From positions 1,242,501-1,306,500 of the forward strand of contig CM040086.1 in the NCBI GenBank assembly GCA_022496805.1: a stretch of DNA of 64,000 nt, written 5' to 3'. A program made the position numbers and the translations under genes. The notes under the pieces were generated by a model. It was not told where the DNA came from, searched no databases, and was given only the letters and a program-made list of their open reading frames with translations. Position 1 is the first letter of the stretch; each line of letters starts with the position of its first letter. This document shows, in pieces, positions 45,701 to 55,739 of this stretch. The stretch is from Pohlia nutans (taxonomy: Eukaryota; Streptophyta; Bryopsida; Bryales; Mniaceae).

Positions 45701-48700
45701 TACTAGAGTGATAACATAGCACTGGCCACAAACATTAACCCTTAAAGGACCAAGAAGCCCAAATTGGGCCTCATGTAATTTTTAGCAGTTTTAAGGAAGT
45801 ATTATGTATATACATAATATTCGTTATATTGAAACTTTTTGCAGATTTTGAGACAGAAGGCTAGTTATTCAAAAATTCATTTTAAAAATAATAATTGAAA
45901 CCAAAAAAATAATAATGCTCAAATAGAGATTCTATAATGAAATTCTAAAAGTTGGTGTTGTGAAATATTTAGAAGAAAATAATAGTAAAGAGATAAATCG
46001 ATTTATCTTTGAATCGAAGATAAAAATGAGACTGCGAAAAGTCCCAATATAACAAATATGGCCTATATACTTCCTTTTGTTCAATTTTACTTATTTCTTG
46101 ACCAATACATGCAATGTTCTTTGTTGAATCCAGAGATGTAAAATTTGATCCCATACTAAATTGTGTATTTTACAGTATGATCAATTGAATTTGTCATTTT
46201 AAAACTGTGAATCCTTGGTCCTTTAAGGGTTAAAGACTCGAGTCTCTGTCAAAGTCCAAAAAAGAAGTAAGGAAGAGATTCTTACAGTTGAGAACAGAAG
46301 CTGGAGCATAGAGATGCTGCCATCATTGCAGCCTACTACCACGTAGTCATGCTTGGGTCGTGATCGTATAGTCCAGATCCAGTCACCAGTTTCACACATC
46401 GTAGTCAGCTTCACCCCATCTTTTGAATAAAGTAACACCTAAGAGGCTGATAGATACTGTCAGATGACATGACAATATGCCAATTAAACGGATATACGTT
46501 GGTTACTCAGAATCGCTGATATTTGGGAAGGTTGACATCGTTCACTCTCACATAAGCAGACGGTCAAGTAACTCAATTTTTAAATAAAAAAAATGGTAAT
46601 TGTGCTCATTTCTCCTAAAAGCTTTGAAAACGCACCTTTTTATCTGAGCCACCCACACAGAGGTACTTGCTGTCGTGGTATGTGACACAGCAAGGATCAA
46701 AACCAAGTTTCTTGTCCTTTCCAACCTGCAGATGTAAGTCATAACTCAGTACTTCGGGAACCAAATTTGTGGAGAAGTAATAACCGTGCCTAACAGACAA
46801 TTATAGCCAGTCTTACAGATACTCCCTCCGTCCCAAAATTATTGTCATGTTTGAAAGTGCTTTTTTAAGTAGGTCAAAAAAATACTTCCTTGTGGCTAAT
46901 TTTATTTAGGTTGCAATGAACACATGCAATGTTCTTCAATCATTCTAGTGACATAATTTGGAACCTTTTTTAATCATGTTTCTTACAATATGATCAATGA
47001 AATTGGCTCAAAGAAATACCAAGCAAACAAGTTGGACAAAGACTTTGGGACAGATGGAGTACTAGGATTTGGTGAGGTGATTTCGTATTGAAATGTAGAT
47101 TCGACAATAACCTCTACTTACGCTAATATTAATGAGGTATGGTTTTTCAGGAGTCTTCTTAATGATTACCAATTTGACACACAAACATAAAAATCGAATT
47201 TGGTTAGCGATTTCATTTTGCCGAGGTACTGGGGCAAACCTGCTTGCCTGATAAATCATAGAACGAGAGTGTGCTGTCCCAGCATCCAACAGCAAGCGTG
47301 TCCGATGTCTTGTTTTGCAATGTATTCCACTGCAATGTCCACACAGGCCCTGATCTTTCTACTACCGCCTGCGAGTGCAAGAACCGTGTAACCTTCAACC
47401 AATTCAGTGTGCATTCCTGAGGACTGCTATTGTGTGCATTACAGAGCATCATAAGTCATACTACCAAGCAGTGATTTTTTATTGTCAGGAGACAGCTTAG
47501 CAGTTTTGCTACTTTTCCATGGAGCCCTTGAAGGCAATCCAGGCTCCTTGGATGCTCTTTTAAGATTAAATAATAAAGGTAATATCAGGGTAATACACAT
47601 GTTCTACCTAGGCGCTACTTAGGCAATACCCCTAGGTTTAAAGAGGCTATACATCGTAGGAAATCTGGCTATTATGCCTTCTTCTTTTTTCCAAAAATCC
47701 TTTGTATCAAGTAGCGAGCCCAAATTTTACGTAGCAATTTGGCTAAAGTTAGCAAGAAAAAAATCACTGCTACCAAGATAAGCATGATAAGACATAACAG
47801 GACTCAGGAGAGAGAATTTTAGTACCTGCTCAACGCCACTCTTGTCGCAAATGAAAATGTGGCCATTGTACATCCCCAGGGCAAGATGTTGGCCATCTGC
47901 AGTCCATGCAGCGCACAGCACCTGCATTGACATTGACCATCGCTTTTTCTTAGGGCTAAGAACAATTGAATCCTCAATAACAGCTGATTGGGCAACAAAA
48001 ATGACGCTACTCTAATAATACTCCATATTTATCTAATAGAATGAATTCACACCACAGAAGCATCATTGATGACCTTGGAAATGGCCTTGTGCTTTGACAC
48101 GGACTTCTGTTCCGGAGACCAGATTCCAAAGTCAGTTGCGGTTCCACTGGCAAGCTGCAAATGAAGTATTTAGTTAGCTGGCATAAATGCAAACCCTAAA
48201 TTCGCAATAGAGATAGTTATATGTTGCTCAATACCAGAGAGAAGTATGAAACCCACCTGCTGAGTGACGGGATTGTAGGCCAAGCATTGAATCGAGTCCC
48301 CATGGCTGTACTTAAGTATGCCTTCTGCCTTTGCCATGCAACAATCATCAATCTAATTCAGGTCAATAGCAGCCAGATACGATCTAAATGAAACATCTCA
48401 TAAGTGATACAATAGAGTTAACCGAAAAGTCAGCTCAAAGAGGAAAGTTTTAGCAAACTCCTCTTGAACTCCTCTTGAACTCCTCTTGAACTCATATTGA
48501 AATATAAATAGACCAAAAACTAGTTCATATGAGTTGGGAGACAATCTAAAGCAAGCCACTATCATTATTCTCCACACCTTGCAATGACTCCCACACCTCC
48601 TACCAAAGCTCCAAGCCCATGGCCCACAAGGGGACAAGCTATGACACGACACTATTCAACCCAAGTATAGCTCAAAAAAGAGGTTAGAAGTAGAGCAAAA

Positions 48701-50467
48701 AGGAGGTTAGATGGCCTTCTTTTTGGTTAACTCAATTAGAATGCCAAAACCCATACAGAAAGAAAGAGTCATATTTTGATGATGCGTGCTCAACCTTGTG
48801 AGTCCATATGATGATAGTTTTGTCAGCTCCTCCAGAGGCAAATCGCTTTCCATCCCGTGAATAAGCCACACAGTAAACTTCATCCTTGTGCCCTGCACCA
48901 GGTGTACCCGGAACAGGCTCAGAAGAGACAATTGAGAACAGAAAAAACAAAATCATATTCTCTCTGCAATTGTTGGTCATCCTGATAACCCAAGAGAGAC
49001 TAAATTACATGTTCACAATACACAAGTAAAATGGAGCCTATCATTGTGTGAAATGCTGATCAGGCTCTCATCATACGTCCCAATACGAATCATACACTTG
49101 CATTGGTTGAATCTGCGTTAACCCCTAAAGGACCAAGGATTCATGGTTTTAAAATGACAAATTTACATGATCATATTGTGAAAAATATAATTCAACTTGG
49201 ACCAAATTTTATATCTCCAGAATCAGTAAAGAACATTGCATGTTTTGGTCAACAAACAAACATATTTGATCAAAAGGAAGTCTACATAACATCTACTCAA
49301 AACTGCAAAAAAAAAACATGAGGCCCCTTGGGGACCTTATGGTCCTTTTAGGGGTTAATCCCTAAGTGCCCAAAGCTTCAAGAATGGTAACAAAATGTAC
49401 TAACAGAAAGAAGAAATCATGCCCTACATTTTTTAACATTAGGAATATGTTTTGAAATATGTTTAGAAAGTTACTTTAAGTCGATATACAAGAAGATGAT
49501 GCTACCTTTGAGTGAATGAAGGAGGTCACCGTCAGCTGCATCATACATAAGTACTCTGCTGCCAACTGCTGCTATCAGATGACTCCCATCTGCAACAAAA
49601 CGACTTTAATTAAGTATGCGCTTAATATTTACAAATGCAATATATATTTTCAATTTTACCAAAGTCTGTAGCTTCAAAGACAGGTTCTTTGGATGTACCA
49701 GGTCGGAAGGCAATATCGAAACACACACTCCTGACTCCATCGTGCTCTGGCTGTATTGTACCCCATTTAACACTAAATCAATCTGCTTCTACAGTTATCC
49801 TTGCTAAGAAGACTACTGAGGCAAATGGACGAGACTAACCTATTTCGATCACTGGAGAAATTTTAAAAACAGGAACACAGTCTTCATTAAATTAGACTAT
49901 TTCAAAGAGAGTCTTCATCATGGTCACTGGGATCATACAAAGACCTCCTTATGTATCATGAGCAGGCCTAAGTCTGATCACTGTGTATAGAATACGATTT
50001 GTTACATTTATTTAGTAGATCATAATGTCAATAATCAAAATGCCTTGTGCAAATACCACATTGCCATAGCCAAAGTCCGTGTTGCCCTAACCAAACACCA
50101 AAATGTCTTGACCAAAGCACCAAATTGTCAAAGCCAAGAGACCAAAGCTAGAGACCACGTTGCTGAAGCCAAAGTCCACATTGCCAAAGGTTATGGTCAT
50201 TGGTTATGGCATTGCAATCTTTGGTCGTGGCAATGTAGTTTTTGGCTTTGCTTCAGCTACATGGTCTATGGCTACGGCAGTTCAGTTCTTGGCATTATGA
50301 TCTAGTAAATGTAACGAATTGTATTCCATAACTGTGACCATAGGAAGAGCAAACAATCTAATTTTACTGAAAACCCTAATTAGGGTTTGGAACTTTTCAT
50401 AATTAAACATGAAACAGGGAAAGAATGTACATACCACATGGTCTGTCCAAGCTACCACGGCCCGCAT
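36742..50467 (-). CDS. IFT122: Intraflagellar transport protein 122 homologue (IFT-A), 23 exons
   Basis: A subunit of IFT-A, which drives retrograde transport and membrane-protein entry in cilia; in plants it serves sperm flagella. Exons: 50467-50435, 49750-49660, 49589-49506, 48892-48795, 48328-48257, 48154-48074, 47921-47826, 47416-47240, 46725-46636, 46438-46286, 45605-45522, 44920-44711, 44597-44517, 44380-44180, 43714-43535, 43114-42842, 42432-42118, 42026-41908, 41662-41452, 40589-40217, 39438-39179, 37920-37679, 37054-36742. All phases agree, giving ~1278 residues (animal proteins ~1200). The N half has WD repeats ([32 protein letters not shown]). The C half is TPR-like ([39 protein letters not shown]). 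Zinc-type cysteine pairs are in exon 21 (CDAC, CSNC) and exon 23 (CSSC, CPFC). The 5' border of exon 15 has a weak acceptor. Exon 20 seems to lack the usual YYY-containing TPR stretch, so its border is uncertain. No inactivating lesion seen. Confidence 0.93.
37301..37642. mobile_element. MITE with TACCGTACGTGG-type ends, copy 2
   Basis: Lies in the last IFT122 intron. The ends TACCGTACGTGGAAGGCAGG and CCTGCCTTCCACGTACGATA are inverted repeats; it is related to 14670-15007 and 60181-60460. Confidence 0.8.
37988..38353. mobile_element. MITE with CAGTCCACCCTCTATAA ends, TA duplication
   Basis: Ends CAGTCCACCCTCTATAAATG and CATTTATCGAGGGTGGACTG are inverted, with TA on each side. Tc1/mariner-pogo-type MITEs often start this way. 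Several AACATTTATA-like subrepeats lie inside. It is in an IFT122 intron. Confidence 0.8.
38595..38823. mobile_element. TTAA MITE (family B, 'ccttggtcctttag')
   Basis: Left end TTAGCCCCTAAAG-ACCAAGG, right end TCCTTTAGGGGTTAA. Internal blocks are shared with 38915-39153, 43202-43423, 45735-46233 and 49118-49358. All five copies sit in IFT122 introns. Confidence 0.75.
38915..39153. mobile_element. TTAA MITE (family B)
   Basis: Bounded by TTAACCCCTAAAGGACC and GGTCCTTTAGGGGTTAA in an IFT122 intron. It is the inverted orientation of 38595-38823. Confidence 0.8.
39560..40127. mobile_element. MITE with GGTGGTTACCCC ends, copy 2, carrying a SINE-like insert
   Basis: Starts TTAAGGTGGTTACCCCACTC and ends ATGGGGTAACCACCTTAA. 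Relative to the 6213-6634 copy it contains extra sequence at about 39841-39975, a minus-strand SINE-like unit with a TATC tail (GATAGATAGATAG on plus). In an IFT122 intron. Confidence 0.75.
39841..39975 (-). repeat. SINE-like insertion, copy 3
   Basis: Read on the minus strand: CCCTTTGTCCGGTGGGCA, TTGACATTACGAGCGGACAC, TCACGCCGGCC, then a CTATCTATCTATC tail. It matches 15300-15400 and 35330-35545. It interrupts a MITE, so it inserted later. Confidence 0.6.
40693..41049. mobile_element. MITE with GGGTGCATTCACAATATAACG ends, copy 1
   Basis: Ends GGGTACATTCACAATATAAC and GTTATATTGTGAATGCACCC are inverted. The interior is shared with ~44939-45309 (AACCAGTGATTAATTTAACGG). Flanking GACATGATAAATTGCAATG-like short repeats occur near 40640-40690, 41085-41125 and 41370-41405. 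In an IFT122 intron. Confidence 0.75.
41131..41367. mobile_element. Stowaway-like MITE, TA duplication (family 2)
   Basis: Ends CTCCCTCCATCCCAAAATTA and AAGTTTGGGACGGAGGGAG with TA on both sides. Interior is shared with 46822-47059. In an IFT122 intron. Confidence 0.88.
42563..42811. mobile_element. Stowaway-like MITE, TA duplication (family 1)
   Basis: Ends CTCCCTCTGTCCCGAAATTA and TAATTTTGGGACAGAGGGAG, TA flanks. It is a close relative of 31810-32056 (opposite orientation) and of 60651-60898. In an IFT122 intron, ~30 bp from exon 16. Confidence 0.9.
43202..43423. mobile_element. TTAA MITE (family B)
   Basis: Starts TTAACCCCTAAAGGACCAAG and ends CTTGGTCCTTTAGGGGTTAG (TTAG instead of TTAA). 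In an IFT122 intron. Confidence 0.75.
43799..44051. mobile_element. MITE with CGTTATATTGAGACTTTT ends, copy 1
   Basis: Ends ATTCGTTATATTGAGACTTT and AAAGTCTCAATATAACAAAT are inverted. It is ~90% alike by eye to the copy at ~45815-46064. Contains the palindrome-like GATAAATCGATTTATC. In an IFT122 intron. Confidence 0.75.
44939..45309. mobile_element. MITE with GGGTGCATTCACAATATAACG ends, copy 2
   Basis: More diverged than 40693-41049: left end AAATTCACAGTATAATGAGC, right end GTTATATTGTGGATGCACCC. In an IFT122 intron. Confidence 0.7.
45735..46233. mobile_element. TTAA MITE (family B) with a nested MITE at ~45815-46064
   Basis: Outer ends TTAACCCTTAAAGGACCAAG and CTTGGTCCTTTAAGGGTTAA. Inside, about 45815-46064 is copy 2 of the CGTTATATTGARAC element, inserted at a TATATAC-like site. 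In an IFT122 intron. Confidence 0.8.
46822..47059. mobile_element. Stowaway-like MITE, TA duplication (family 2)
   Basis: Ends CTCCCTCCGTCCCAAAATTA and CTTTGGGACAGATGGAG, TA flanks. Inverted relative to 41131-41367. In an IFT122 intron. Confidence 0.88.
47469..47769. mobile_element. hAT-like MITE copy 2, 8-bp target duplication
   Basis: Begins CAGTGATTTTTTATTG and ends AAAAAAATCACTG. CTACCAAG precedes it (47461-47468) and recurs right after it (47770-47777), an 8-bp duplication as made by hAT transposases. It is the uninterrupted version of 31646-32216. In an IFT122 intron. Confidence 0.88.
49118..49358. mobile_element. TTAA MITE (family B)
   Basis: Bounded by TTAACCCCTAAAGGACCAAG and GGTCCTTTTAGGGGTTAA in an IFT122 intron; same orientation as 38595-38823. 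Confidence 0.8.
49989..50326. mobile_element. Hairpin MITE in the first IFT122 intron
   Basis: Ends AATACGATTTGTTACATTTA and ATGTAACGAATTGTATTCC are inverted, and the middle is built of short CCAAAG/CTTTGG words that fold back (GCCAAAGTCC, GGCTTTGC). The 86-codon ORF on it is not regarded as a gene. Confidence 0.65.
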
Positions 50468-50670
50468 GATGCAGCAGCTGCTGAGTAATGTAGAATTCTT
50501 TTCACATTCAAGCCTCAGACGTCTATACCCTCGCCAACCCTAAAAAAATCCTCCACATCTGTTGGTTACCCGCAGTGGAGAGATTATCAAAGCTTGAATG
50601 CTGCTTTGTTTTTTTCCTGCATCTGGTCAAGGAAGAGGAGGCTGAAGTTCAAGCCGCAAGGCAGAGATAC

Positions 50671-51123
50671 TTAACCCCTAAACGTCAGAACATGCCTTTG
50701 TGGCAAGTAGAATATGGTGTATTTTGATTGTATTTGGAATAGATCCACCCCTTCAATGGGTTCAATTGAGCAGATGGAATTTAGATCAATGCAGTTCTAC
50801 TGAGCCATTGAGATCGCAATTTAGAGCTTCTTGTTGGTAGCAAATGCAAATCATACGGCACTGTGTATACTATTTCCATGGGACGTTTAGAAGTTAACCC
50901 TTAAAGGACAATGCAAGCCCCACAGGCTTGTTAGTATTTTGCTCATAACTTCTACTCCGTTGCACCAAATGGGGTTTTTTAAATGCCAAAATAGGCACCT
51001 TTGAGGGATCTATACTTCTTTAGAATAAACACAAAGTAAATTAAAAAGAGAATCATGCTTTAAATGAAGTTTAATAGAGATTTGAATGTGGAATTGGGAA
51101 AGCATATGTCCTTTAAGGGTTAA
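50671..51123. mobile_element. Two adjacent TTAA MITEs (families C and D)
   Basis: Family C spans 50671-50897 (TTAACCCCTAAACGTCAGAA) and family D spans 50894-51123, ending CCTTTAAGGGTTAA. They share the middle TTAA, so the second inserted at the edge of the first. They lie ~200 bp upstream of the IFT122 start codon. Confidence 0.75.
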
Positions 51124-51498
51124 TTGCGGAACCCTATGATTTTGCACGACGAGTGCATATTGATTTTGAATATATACGCCTCTTTAACTTCCGAACTTGT
51201 GTCGGTATTAGGTCGTCAACCAAGAAAACTTTGAAACCTTGTAACTTTTGCAAAAAATATTCAAATAAGACATCTTTTGATGCAATAGAGTTCCCCTGAA
51301 ATTGCTCACAAGAATTATAACAGGAACTATACTCTGCTTGGTGCTTATTCTATGAAGTGTAACTTAACTTTTAGGTCTGATTACAGTGAGCACAATTTTT
51401 GCACCAATGAAACGGGGAGTAACTTACCGAAGTTTCGCAGCTCCTTGTGTAGTCTGTTGCGAAATCCACGATACAGTTGGAGTGTCCTGGGTTGGAGA

Positions 51499-51555
51499 CA
51501 TTGACGGATGAGAAACCTGTGATGGATGAGAAACCTGTGATGGATGAGAAACCTG
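51499..51555. repeat. 18-bp tandem repeat, about three copies
   Basis: GATGGATGAGAAACCTGT-like units in direct tandem just left of a Stowaway remnant. Noncoding. Confidence 0.8.
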
Positions 51556-51561
51556 TTTTAT

Positions 51562-51949
51562 ACCCCCTCTGTCAGGGAATAAATGTCCTAGTTTTGGCAT
51601 TTTGTTTTTGCAATATTTGTCATATGTTTTATATTTCAAACGTGATTCATGTCCACTTCAAACAGGCCAGACAATGAGAGTGACACAAAAACTACATACT
51701 ACTATTAATCCCTAAACGTCAGAACGTGCTGTTGCAGCCAGTAGATTATGGTGTATTTTGTTTGTATTTGGAACGAGATTTGGAATGGATCCACACCTTT
51801 AATAGGTTTGAGTTCAAAAAAGAAGTTGAAATTTAAATCGATGCACTTCTAATGAGCTCTTAAGATCCCAATTTAGAGTTTCTTGTTGGTAGCAAATCTC
51901 AATTATATGACAACGTATATACTATCCCCATGGGACGTTTAAGGGTTAA
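51562..51949. mobile_element. Stowaway remnant interrupted by a TTAA MITE
   Basis: 51562-51704 is the left part of a family 1 Stowaway (CCCCCTCTGTCAGGGAATAA, diverged). A family C TTAA MITE follows (51705-51949, TTAATCCCTAAACGTCAGAA to CGTTTAAGGGTTAA). A partial family D element continues to about 52010. Confidence 0.65.
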
Positions 51950-52321
51950 CCCTTAAAAGTCAAAGCAAACCCCATTGGCTTGTTTTGAGAGAATAATGAA
52001 GAAATTAAATGGATTTTTTCAACCAAAATTGAAATGGATTGATGCTTTGAAAAGGTGATGAAAAAGTGAGGCTAAATTTAGCAAATATGCATGTTTAAGT
52101 AAATTTTATATTCCAAGAAAATTGAAAAGAGAATCGGTGAAAAGGAAGGGCAGGGAGTCAGGCAGTTTGAGACCTTGATGCATACCAAAGTTGGCAGCGC
52201 ATGTGAGCGTTGTTCAACAATGTTTTTTTTTTTTTTTTTTTCCTTTTCTTTTATAATTCATAATTGCAGAGCTCACTGCAAAGCCGAAATCTCATTGAAT
52301 TTTTTTAATTTGTTTTCCATC

Positions 52322-54930
52322 ATAGGCAAATTTGTGTTTGTATTCATAGATGATATTCTTATATATTCCAAGAATGTAGAACATAACCAACATCTTAAAC
52401 AAATTTTTGAAATTTTGAGAGCAAATAAACTATATGCTAAGTTAAGTAAGTGTGCTTTCTTTACATCTCGTATTGAATTTCTTAGTCATCTCATTTCGAA
52501 TGAGGGAATCTCAGTAGATCCTAGGAAGGTCAAAGTAGTTGATGAGTGGCCAGTACCAAAAGAAAGAATGAGGTGAGAAGTTTCTTAGGTTTTGCAAGCT
52601 ATTATAAAAGATTTGTCAAAGGATTTTTTTAAATAGCTACTCCTATGACTAATTTGTTGAAAGGCAAAAGTAGTGTGATAGATTGGACCGTTGAGTGTAA
52701 CTTGAGTTTCCAAACTTTGAAGTCAGTGTTAACCCAAACTCCTGTTTTGATCATTATGGATTCCTTAAAAGGAAGCATAATCTTATGTACCGATGCTAGT
52801 GATTTAGCTATTGGTGCAGTTTTGATGCAAGATACAAAAAAAATAGTTGCGTATGAATCTCGTAAGTTGAATTCTGCTAAGTTAAATTATTTTGTATATA
52901 AAAAGGAATTACTTGCGGTGATCCATTCTTTAAAGGTTTGGAGACATTATCTACCAGGAGTAAAATTTAAGATAGAAACAGACCATCAATCTTTGAAATA
53001 TTTATCAACTTAATCGAATTTGAGTAGAAGGCAGTGTAGGTGGATGGAATTGTTACAACAGTTTGATTTTGATATAGAATATGTTAAAGGTAAGAAAAAT
53101 GTGGTTGCTGATGCTCTTTCTAGAAGACCACTAGCAAATGCTATCTCATGCATCAAAAATTCTTTGATGAATGAGATCAAAATGCATTATTCTAATGATG
53201 AATTCTTTAAAATTTCATTTGAGAGCTTGTCTAAGGAAGCTAGGACTGTGAACGAAATTAATAAGTTTTAAGTCTTTTGAATTGAAAGATGAAGTTTTAT
53301 ATTATAATGGCAGAGTCTGTATTTCCAAAATTGAAGAATATAAACTCAATATTATGAATAATCTTCATGATATTCTAGTAGGAGGCTATCCAGGTTTTCA
53401 AAAGACCTATATGGCAGTCAAACGTCATTATTATTGGCTAGGAATGAAAAAAGATGTCAAAGACTATCTTGATAAATATTTAAAATTTCAAATCTCTAAG
53501 TCACAACAAGTGAAGAACCCTGTATTGTTGCAACCTCTTAGTGTGCCTATTTTAAAATTTGAATCAGTCAGTATGAATTTTATTGTTGGATTGCCTAAGA
53601 CTCAAAGTAACTTTGATAGTATCATGGTGGTTGTAGATAGACCAACCAAAATTGCTCATTTTATTGCTACAATTACTATTGTAACTGCTTATGGAGTAGC
53701 TAAGTTATTTATGAGAGAAATTTTTAAAACTCCATGGAATTCCGCGTGAGATTATAAGTTATAGAGATTGTAAGTTTGTGAGTGAATTTTGGACTACACT
53801 TTTCAAATTGTGTAGAACCAAAATTAAGTTGAGCACTACATATCATCCTCAGAGTGATGGGCATACTGAAAGAACAAATAGAACTCTTGAGGATTTGTTG
53901 AGAACGTATGTTGGTAAGAAACAACACTCATGGGATAAGTGGTTACATATGATTGAGTTTGCATACAATGATCATATTCATAGTAGTATTGGGGTAAGTC
54001 CATTCTATGTTTTATACGGTCAAGAATGTAGAACTCCCATTACACTCTTTACTCCTAGTACTAAATTTGAAAGCATTAATGATATGATTAAAGAGATGAA
54101 TGAAATTAGAGAGTTGGCAAAGTTGGCTATGAAGAGTGCTTAGGATAGAGCTAAACATTATGCTGATAGAAAAAGATTTTTTCGTAAATTTGAAGTGGGT
54201 GATAAGGTATTTTTAAAGGTACCTCCAAAGAGATCTGGACTAAAGCTTGGTAAGTCAAGGAAGTTATCACCTTGATCATTAGGAGAGATCTGAGGTCACA
54301 AAGGGGCCTTTGCCTTTGGCACGTGCTAAAAATTTGAGGCAAAACCGTGCACTTTAAACGCTGGCACCAATGGTGCCACCGTGGTGCCAGCAGTGTAGTT
54401 CCGTGGGTCGAGCCAATTGACGTTGCCAGCACTGCTAACACTGCAAGCACTGCGGCTTCCGACGCTGTCAGCGGGCAATGACTTGCACCAATCGGTTTAC
54501 AGGGAGAGGGGTAATTGGGCAGCCGGTTCACCTAACACGGGTTGTCTTACAGGGCCCCTTTGAGACCCCAAATTTCTCCTAATGTTTATGGCTCTTTTGG
54601 GATTGTGAAGAAAATAGGACAAGTTGCTTATAAACTTAGATTACCAGAAGATTAGCAGATACATGATGTATTTCATCTAGGTTGTTGAGAAAATATGTAT
54701 TTGATCCTTATCATATTCTGCCTAATCTTTCAAAAGCTGCTCCTTAGGGAGAACTACTTGCTCGACCTGAGAAGATTTTGAAGATAGAGAATCAACATCT
54801 GCGGGATAAGACATTCCGTAGATTCTATGTGAAGTGGAAAGATTATCTTGAAGAAGAAGTTTTTTGGAAAAAGAGGTTCATTTCAGAAGGAATTATCCTA
54901 ATTTTGTCATTGAGGTCAATGACTTTTAAT
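52322..54930 (+). pseudogene. Ty3/Gypsy retrotransposon pol remnant (RT, RNase H, integrase, chromodomain)
   Basis: A 5'-truncated pol region. RT starts abruptly with FVFVFIDDILIYSKN (the FIDD form of the active-site box) at ~52332. RNase H shows CTDASDLAIGAVL and [10 protein letters not shown]. Integrase has HYYWLGMKKDV and TYHPQSDGHTER. A chromodomain-like tail is near 54770-54880 (FRRFYVKWKDY). Reading is broken by stops near 52576, 53011, 53269, 53747 and 54141, and the integrase zinc cysteines and first catalytic Asp (now MNFIVGLP) are lost, so it is dead. The order RNase H-integrase-chromodomain marks a Ty3/Gypsy chromovirus. A GC-rich MITE (54277-54584) splits the integrase C-terminal part. 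gag, protease and most of RT are missing upstream. Confidence 0.9.
54277..54584. mobile_element. GC-rich MITE inserted in the Gypsy integrase region
   Basis: Ends CATTAGGAGAGATCTGAGGT and ACCCCAAATTTCTCCTAATG are imperfect inverted repeats, extended by AAAGGGGCC / GGCCCCTTT. It is much GC-richer than its host and interrupts the frame between LGKSRKLSP and FGIVKKIGQVAYK. The 126-codon minus ORF over it is not a gene. Terminal CAT(T/C)AGGA is shared with the 55740-57491 family. Confidence 0.75.
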
Positions 54931-54943
54931 GGAAGGGGAAGAT

Positions 54944-55554
54944 TGTAAGGTAACTATAGATATTTGATAGATAAATGAATCTTCTAATCACATGCGGTAG
55001 TTTGTAAGTAGAGAAGTCCAAGTTGACAACTTGTGCACTGGAGTTAGACAGCTCCATATTTAGTGCATTGGGGTTAAACCACTCCAGATTGAGAACATGT
55101 GCGCAAGAGTTAAACAACTCAAGATGAGGTGCACTAGAATTAAACTATTTTAGATTTGATGGGGTGCATTGGAATTAACGATCTGCATTGGAGTTAACGT
55201 ATTTAGATGGTAAAAAGATAAAATTCCTCCAGATATAAGAATAAAGGATAGAAAGATTTATGACTTAAATCTAAGTTTGGAATAGAAAGTAAAAAGACTA
55301 GAAGTAGACTCTAGTTCTTTTGAAAAAGGAACTAGTATATATATAAGGCTCGGAGGTGAGAAGGTAGAGACACTTCTTATGTGATTTCCTCTCTATGGTT
55401 AATTAGGTGGCTGAGCTTCAAACCAATTTATTTTGCCCTTGTTTTTTTTATAGTTATTATATTATATATATTGAATTTTTTCAACTCATCCTGATTGTTA
55501 GTATTGCGAAGTATTTGTGAGAGTTGGTGGCAAACCCGTGGGAGGTTTGTTTCA
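54944..55554 (+). mobile_element. Gypsy long terminal repeat (611 bp)
   Basis: Starts TGTAAGGTAACT directly after a polypurine tract (GGAAGGGGAAGAT) and ends GGTTTGTTTCA. It is followed by AG and a primer-binding site TGGTATCAAAGCAG (initiator Met tRNA type, one mismatch to TGGTATCAGAGC). An inverted partial copy is at 59969-60648. Internal GCACTGGAGTTA-like short repeats lie at 55035-55200. Confidence 0.85.
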
Positions 55555-55739
55555 AGTGGTATCAAAGCAGTTATGGAGTCTCTAGAGGGTTTGGAAGAGA
55601 GGATTGTGAGAGCAGTGATGGTAGCATTGAGGGAGGCCCAAGGTTCTGTACAACTTAGAGCTCCACTTCTTCCTAGAGAGATTCCTCCTAACAACCCACC
55701 CCGTCTTTAATTTTCACCATCTAAGTCAAGAGAGGTAGA

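Noticed and set aside
50045..50305. 86-codon plus ORF in the first IFT122 intron
   Set aside because: Lies wholly in a hairpin MITE made of short repeated words.
54151..54531. 126-codon minus ORF rich in Ala/Thr/Leu
   Set aside because: Sits on the GC-rich MITE with short tandem GCACTG/GCAAGC words; no family resemblance.
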